Below are positions 49,558 through 51,151 of a stretch of 51,151 nt of DNA, piece after piece; position 1 is the stretch's first letter; each line of letters begins with the position of its first letter. This stretch comes from Gemmatimonadales bacterium (GTDB lineage Bacteria; Gemmatimonadota; Gemmatimonadetes; Palauibacterales; Palauibacteraceae), in contig VXMR01000151.1 in the NCBI GenBank assembly GCA_009841005.1, forward strand, positions 1 to 51,151. The letters are read 5' to 3'. A model generated the notes under the pieces. The model made no database searches and was not told the origin of the DNA. It worked only from the letters and a program-made list of their open reading frames with translations. The translations under genes and the position numbers were made by a program.

Positions 49558-50646
49558 ATGCATCACGGACGAGCGTTGGCTCTGGCCGTTCTGGTCGCGC
49601 TGCAACCGGTTGTCGTCCCCCTCGGTGTGGAGGGCCAGTCGATGGACGACTGCGACGGCCGGGCCTCCCTCCGGGTCTCGGTGGTGGACGAGTCCGGCGT
49701 CATTCCGATCCCCGGAGCCACCGTGGTCCTGCGCTGGACGGACGCGGTGCGGCGACCCGTGCGGGAAAGTGCCGGCACGGACGGACACTTGCTTCTCTGC
49801 GCTCCGCGGGACGCGGGCGAGGCCACGCTCTGGGCCGAGTTCGGAGACGCATCCAGCCCGGAAGCCGTCGTGGCTCTCGAAGCGGGGATGCCGCACGACG
49901 TGGAGCTTCGGCTCCTGCTCTCGGAGGCCGGCACCGGACGGCTCGTGGGCCTTGTCCGCGATGCCGCTACGGATGAGCCCGTGGCCGCGGCGGCGGTGTC
50001 CATCCTCGGTGCCGCCGGCGTAGTCTCGAGCAATCGGCGGGGCCGCTTCGTCCTCAGCGGCGTCCCCGTCGGCCGGCGCGAGATCGCCATACGCCACATC
50101 GGGTATGCGCCCTTCCGCCATCCGGTCGCGGTGGCCCGCGGCCACACGACGGAAATCGAGATCGGTCTCGTCCCGGACCCGGTGGAGTTGGAGCCGCTGG
50201 TCGCGACCGTGCTACGGTCTCGCCGACTGGAGACCAGGGGCTTCTACGAGCGGAAATACTGGGGCGAACTGGTCGCAGGCGGCATGTTCTTCACGGCCGA
50301 GGACATCGAGCGCCGCAATCCCCTGCGGATCACGCAGATGGTCGCCGATATCCCGGGGATCCGACTCCGGAACTGCGGCGTGCGGCAGAACAGCTGCAGG
50401 CTGTACAACACCCGGATATCGGATATCTCTTCGAACGATGGCTGCCTGATGAACATCTACCTGGACGGCAGCCTCATCGTCCGCAGGGGTCGGATCGGGG
50501 GCGGTGACGTACCGAACATCAACGATTTCGTTCTTCCGATCGAGATCGCGGGGGTCGAAGTGTACCTGGGCCCCTCGGAGCTGCCGGCCGAGTTCGTCGG
50601 GATGGAATCGCGCTGCGGCGTCGTCGTGATCTGGACGAAGTCTTGA
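49558..50646 (+). CDS. Exported carboxypeptidase-regulatory + TonB-plug-like protein without a barrel (second copy)
   Basis: The 362-residue protein starts at ATG 49558 behind GGGAGGGAC. After a signal peptide (ALAVLVALQPVVVPLGVEG) come two beta-sandwich modules: residues about 35-120 (ASLRVSVVDESGVIPIPGATVVLRW) and about 125-205 (LVGLVRDAATDEPVAAAAVSILGAAGVVSSNRRGRFVLSGVPVGRREIAIRHIGYAP). The C-terminal 130 residues are plug-like: FFTAEDIERRNPLRITQMVADIPGIRL, MNIYLDGSLIVRRG, IEIAGVEVYLGPSELPAEF and CGVVVIWT. It is a longer paralogue of the gene at 38096-38920, with one more sandwich. No barrel follows. Confidence 0.82.
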   Translation: MHHGRALALAVLVALQPVVVPLGVEGQSMDDCDGRASLRVSVVDESGVIPIPGATVVLRWTDAVRRPVRESAGTDGHLLLCAPRDAGEATLWAEFGDASSPEAVVALEAGMPHDVELRLLLSEAGTGRLVGLVRDAATDEPVAAAAVSILGAAGVVSSNRRGRFVLSGVPVGRREIAIRHIGYAPFRHPVAVARGHTTEIEIGLVPDPVELEPLVATVLRSRRLETRGFYERKYWGELVAGGMFFTAEDIERRNPLRITQMVADIPGIRLRNCGVRQNSCRLYNTRISDISSNDGCLMNIYLDGSLIVRRGRIGGGDVPNINDFVLPIEIAGVEVYLGPSELPAEFVGMESRCGVVVIWTKS

Positions 50647-50648
50647 GA

Positions 50649-51151
50649 TCAGCCCTCGCGCAGCGCGTCGAGGAACACGTCGCCGTACTGCTGGAGCTTG
50701 GCGGGGCCGATGCCGGGGACCCGGAGCATCTCCTCGGGCGAGCCGGGGCGCTGGTCGATCAGGTCCCACAGTACCTGGTCGCTGAACACGATGTAGGCGG
50801 GGACCCCTCTCGCATCCGCCAGCTGCTTCCGCAGGGTGCGGAGGCGCTGGAAGGTGGGGTCCGACGGTGACCGGTCGATCCCGCCCGCCGCAGCCGGTCG
50901 CCGGGAGTCTGCCGCACGCGCCTTCCGCTTGAGCACGGGGAGCACGTCCACGAGATCGGCGACGCCGATTCCCGCGCACACATCGCACGCTTCGCCGCAC
51001 GTATCGAAGTCCTCCCCGAAGTACGCGAGCAGCCCGCGGTGGCGGCACACGTCTCGGTCCGCGAGGCGGAAGAGGTCGACGGCCGCCCGGCGCTTCGCCT
51101 CGCGCACCGTCGGATCGTCGATCTCGGCGAGGAACCGCTCGCGCACCTTCA
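50649..51151 (-). CDS. recQ: RecQ-type DNA helicase, C-terminal part (partial)
   Basis: The gene runs off the right edge; about 166 C-terminal residues are visible. They start in the RecQ zinc-binding region (DLFRLADRDVCRHRGLLAYFGEDFDTCGEACDVC), whose four cysteines coordinate zinc. A linker follows, then an HRDC domain (residues about 95-160 of the visible part: FQRLRTLRKQLADARGVPAYIVFSDQVLWDLIDQRPGSPEEMLRVPGIGPAKLQQYGDVFL), which contributes DNA binding. The winged-helix domain that usually sits between zinc and HRDC appears missing or much reduced here: only about 30 residues separate them. The helicase motor is outside the window. Confidence 0.85.
   Translation of the reverse strand, partial: KVRERFLAEIDDPTVREAKRRAAVDLFRLADRDVCRHRGLLAYFGEDFDTCGEACDVCAGIGVADLVDVLPVLKRKARAADSRRPAAAGGIDRSPSDPTFQRLRTLRKQLADARGVPAYIVFSDQVLWDLIDQRPGSPEEMLRVPGIGPAKLQQYGDVFLDALREG

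Noticed and set aside
1-51151. Search for CRISPR arrays, prophage, IS elements, tRNA and rRNA genes.
   Set aside because: No regularly spaced repeats, integrase or transposase, terminal inverted repeats, or clover-leaf or rRNA-like sequence was noticed; base composition is even across the window.

Overview
The window is about 51 kb of very GC-rich, gene-dense bacterial chromosome. It holds 43 intact or edge-truncated protein genes and two broken ones, with no RNA genes, insertion sequences or CRISPR arrays that I can see. Several features suggest a Gram-negative, largely aerobic heterotroph, probably of the Gemmatimonadota or a similar lineage (inference only): outer-membrane receptors, HmuY, many lipoproteins, GTG and TTG starts, translationally coupled genes, TonB 'plug-only' carboxypeptidase-regulatory proteins, a FecR/DUF6600-like protein and a ferredoxin-dependent 2-oxoacid oxidoreductase.

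Layout. 1-3669: end of a sodium:solute symporter, then formate-THF ligase and a stand-alone phosphoglucose isomerase of the transaldolase-fusion type. 3701-6018 (minus): a secreted unknown, then an ECF sigma factor coupled to an O6-alkylguanine-DNA alkyltransferase that carries a degenerate anti-sigma-like N-terminus. 6193-9593: a TolB-like lipoprotein and a FecR-domain protein with a disordered basic tail. 9606-11264 (minus): an AhpD-like protein interrupted by an in-frame TGA exactly where the second active-site cysteine belongs, followed by a SECIS-like hairpin (a probable selenoprotein), and a trans-3-hydroxyproline dehydratase. 11405-12013: an aquaporin-like channel. 12053-17238 (minus): a ferredoxin-linked operon of GltD-like flavoprotein, KorA, KorB and a VOC protein. 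17455-19721: a CitE-like aldolase and an alcohol dehydrogenase. 19734-24273 (minus): a coupled set of PLP decarboxylase, NCS2 permease and BNR-like lipoprotein. 24347-27239: a beta-lactamase-fold hydrolase and a monomeric sarcosine-oxidase-type enzyme. 27284-32569 (minus): CusB/CusA-type heavy-metal efflux and an amber-interrupted lipoprotein. 32878-36241 (minus): signal peptidase I, a relic of a second copy of it, and an outer-membrane barrel. 36365-40942: mixed small genes including OsmC and an M20 peptidase. 40962-45361 (minus): a Fur-box-controlled heme operon (lipoprotein CbiX-like chelatase, HmuY, TonB receptor). 45497-51151: a PQQ dehydrogenase-like lipoprotein, secreted RidA, sulfotransferase-like and ICMT-like proteins, a second plug-only protein, and the end of RecQ.

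The candidates that look least ordinary are: (i) the sigma factor / alkyltransferase pair, which could couple DNA-alkylation damage to transcription by a route different from Ada; (ii) the TGA-containing CxxU AhpD-like gene; (iii) the heme operon whose first gene is an exported, lipid-anchored chelatase, possibly acting on heme outside the cytoplasm. All functions are read from motifs and context; nothing was searched against a database.
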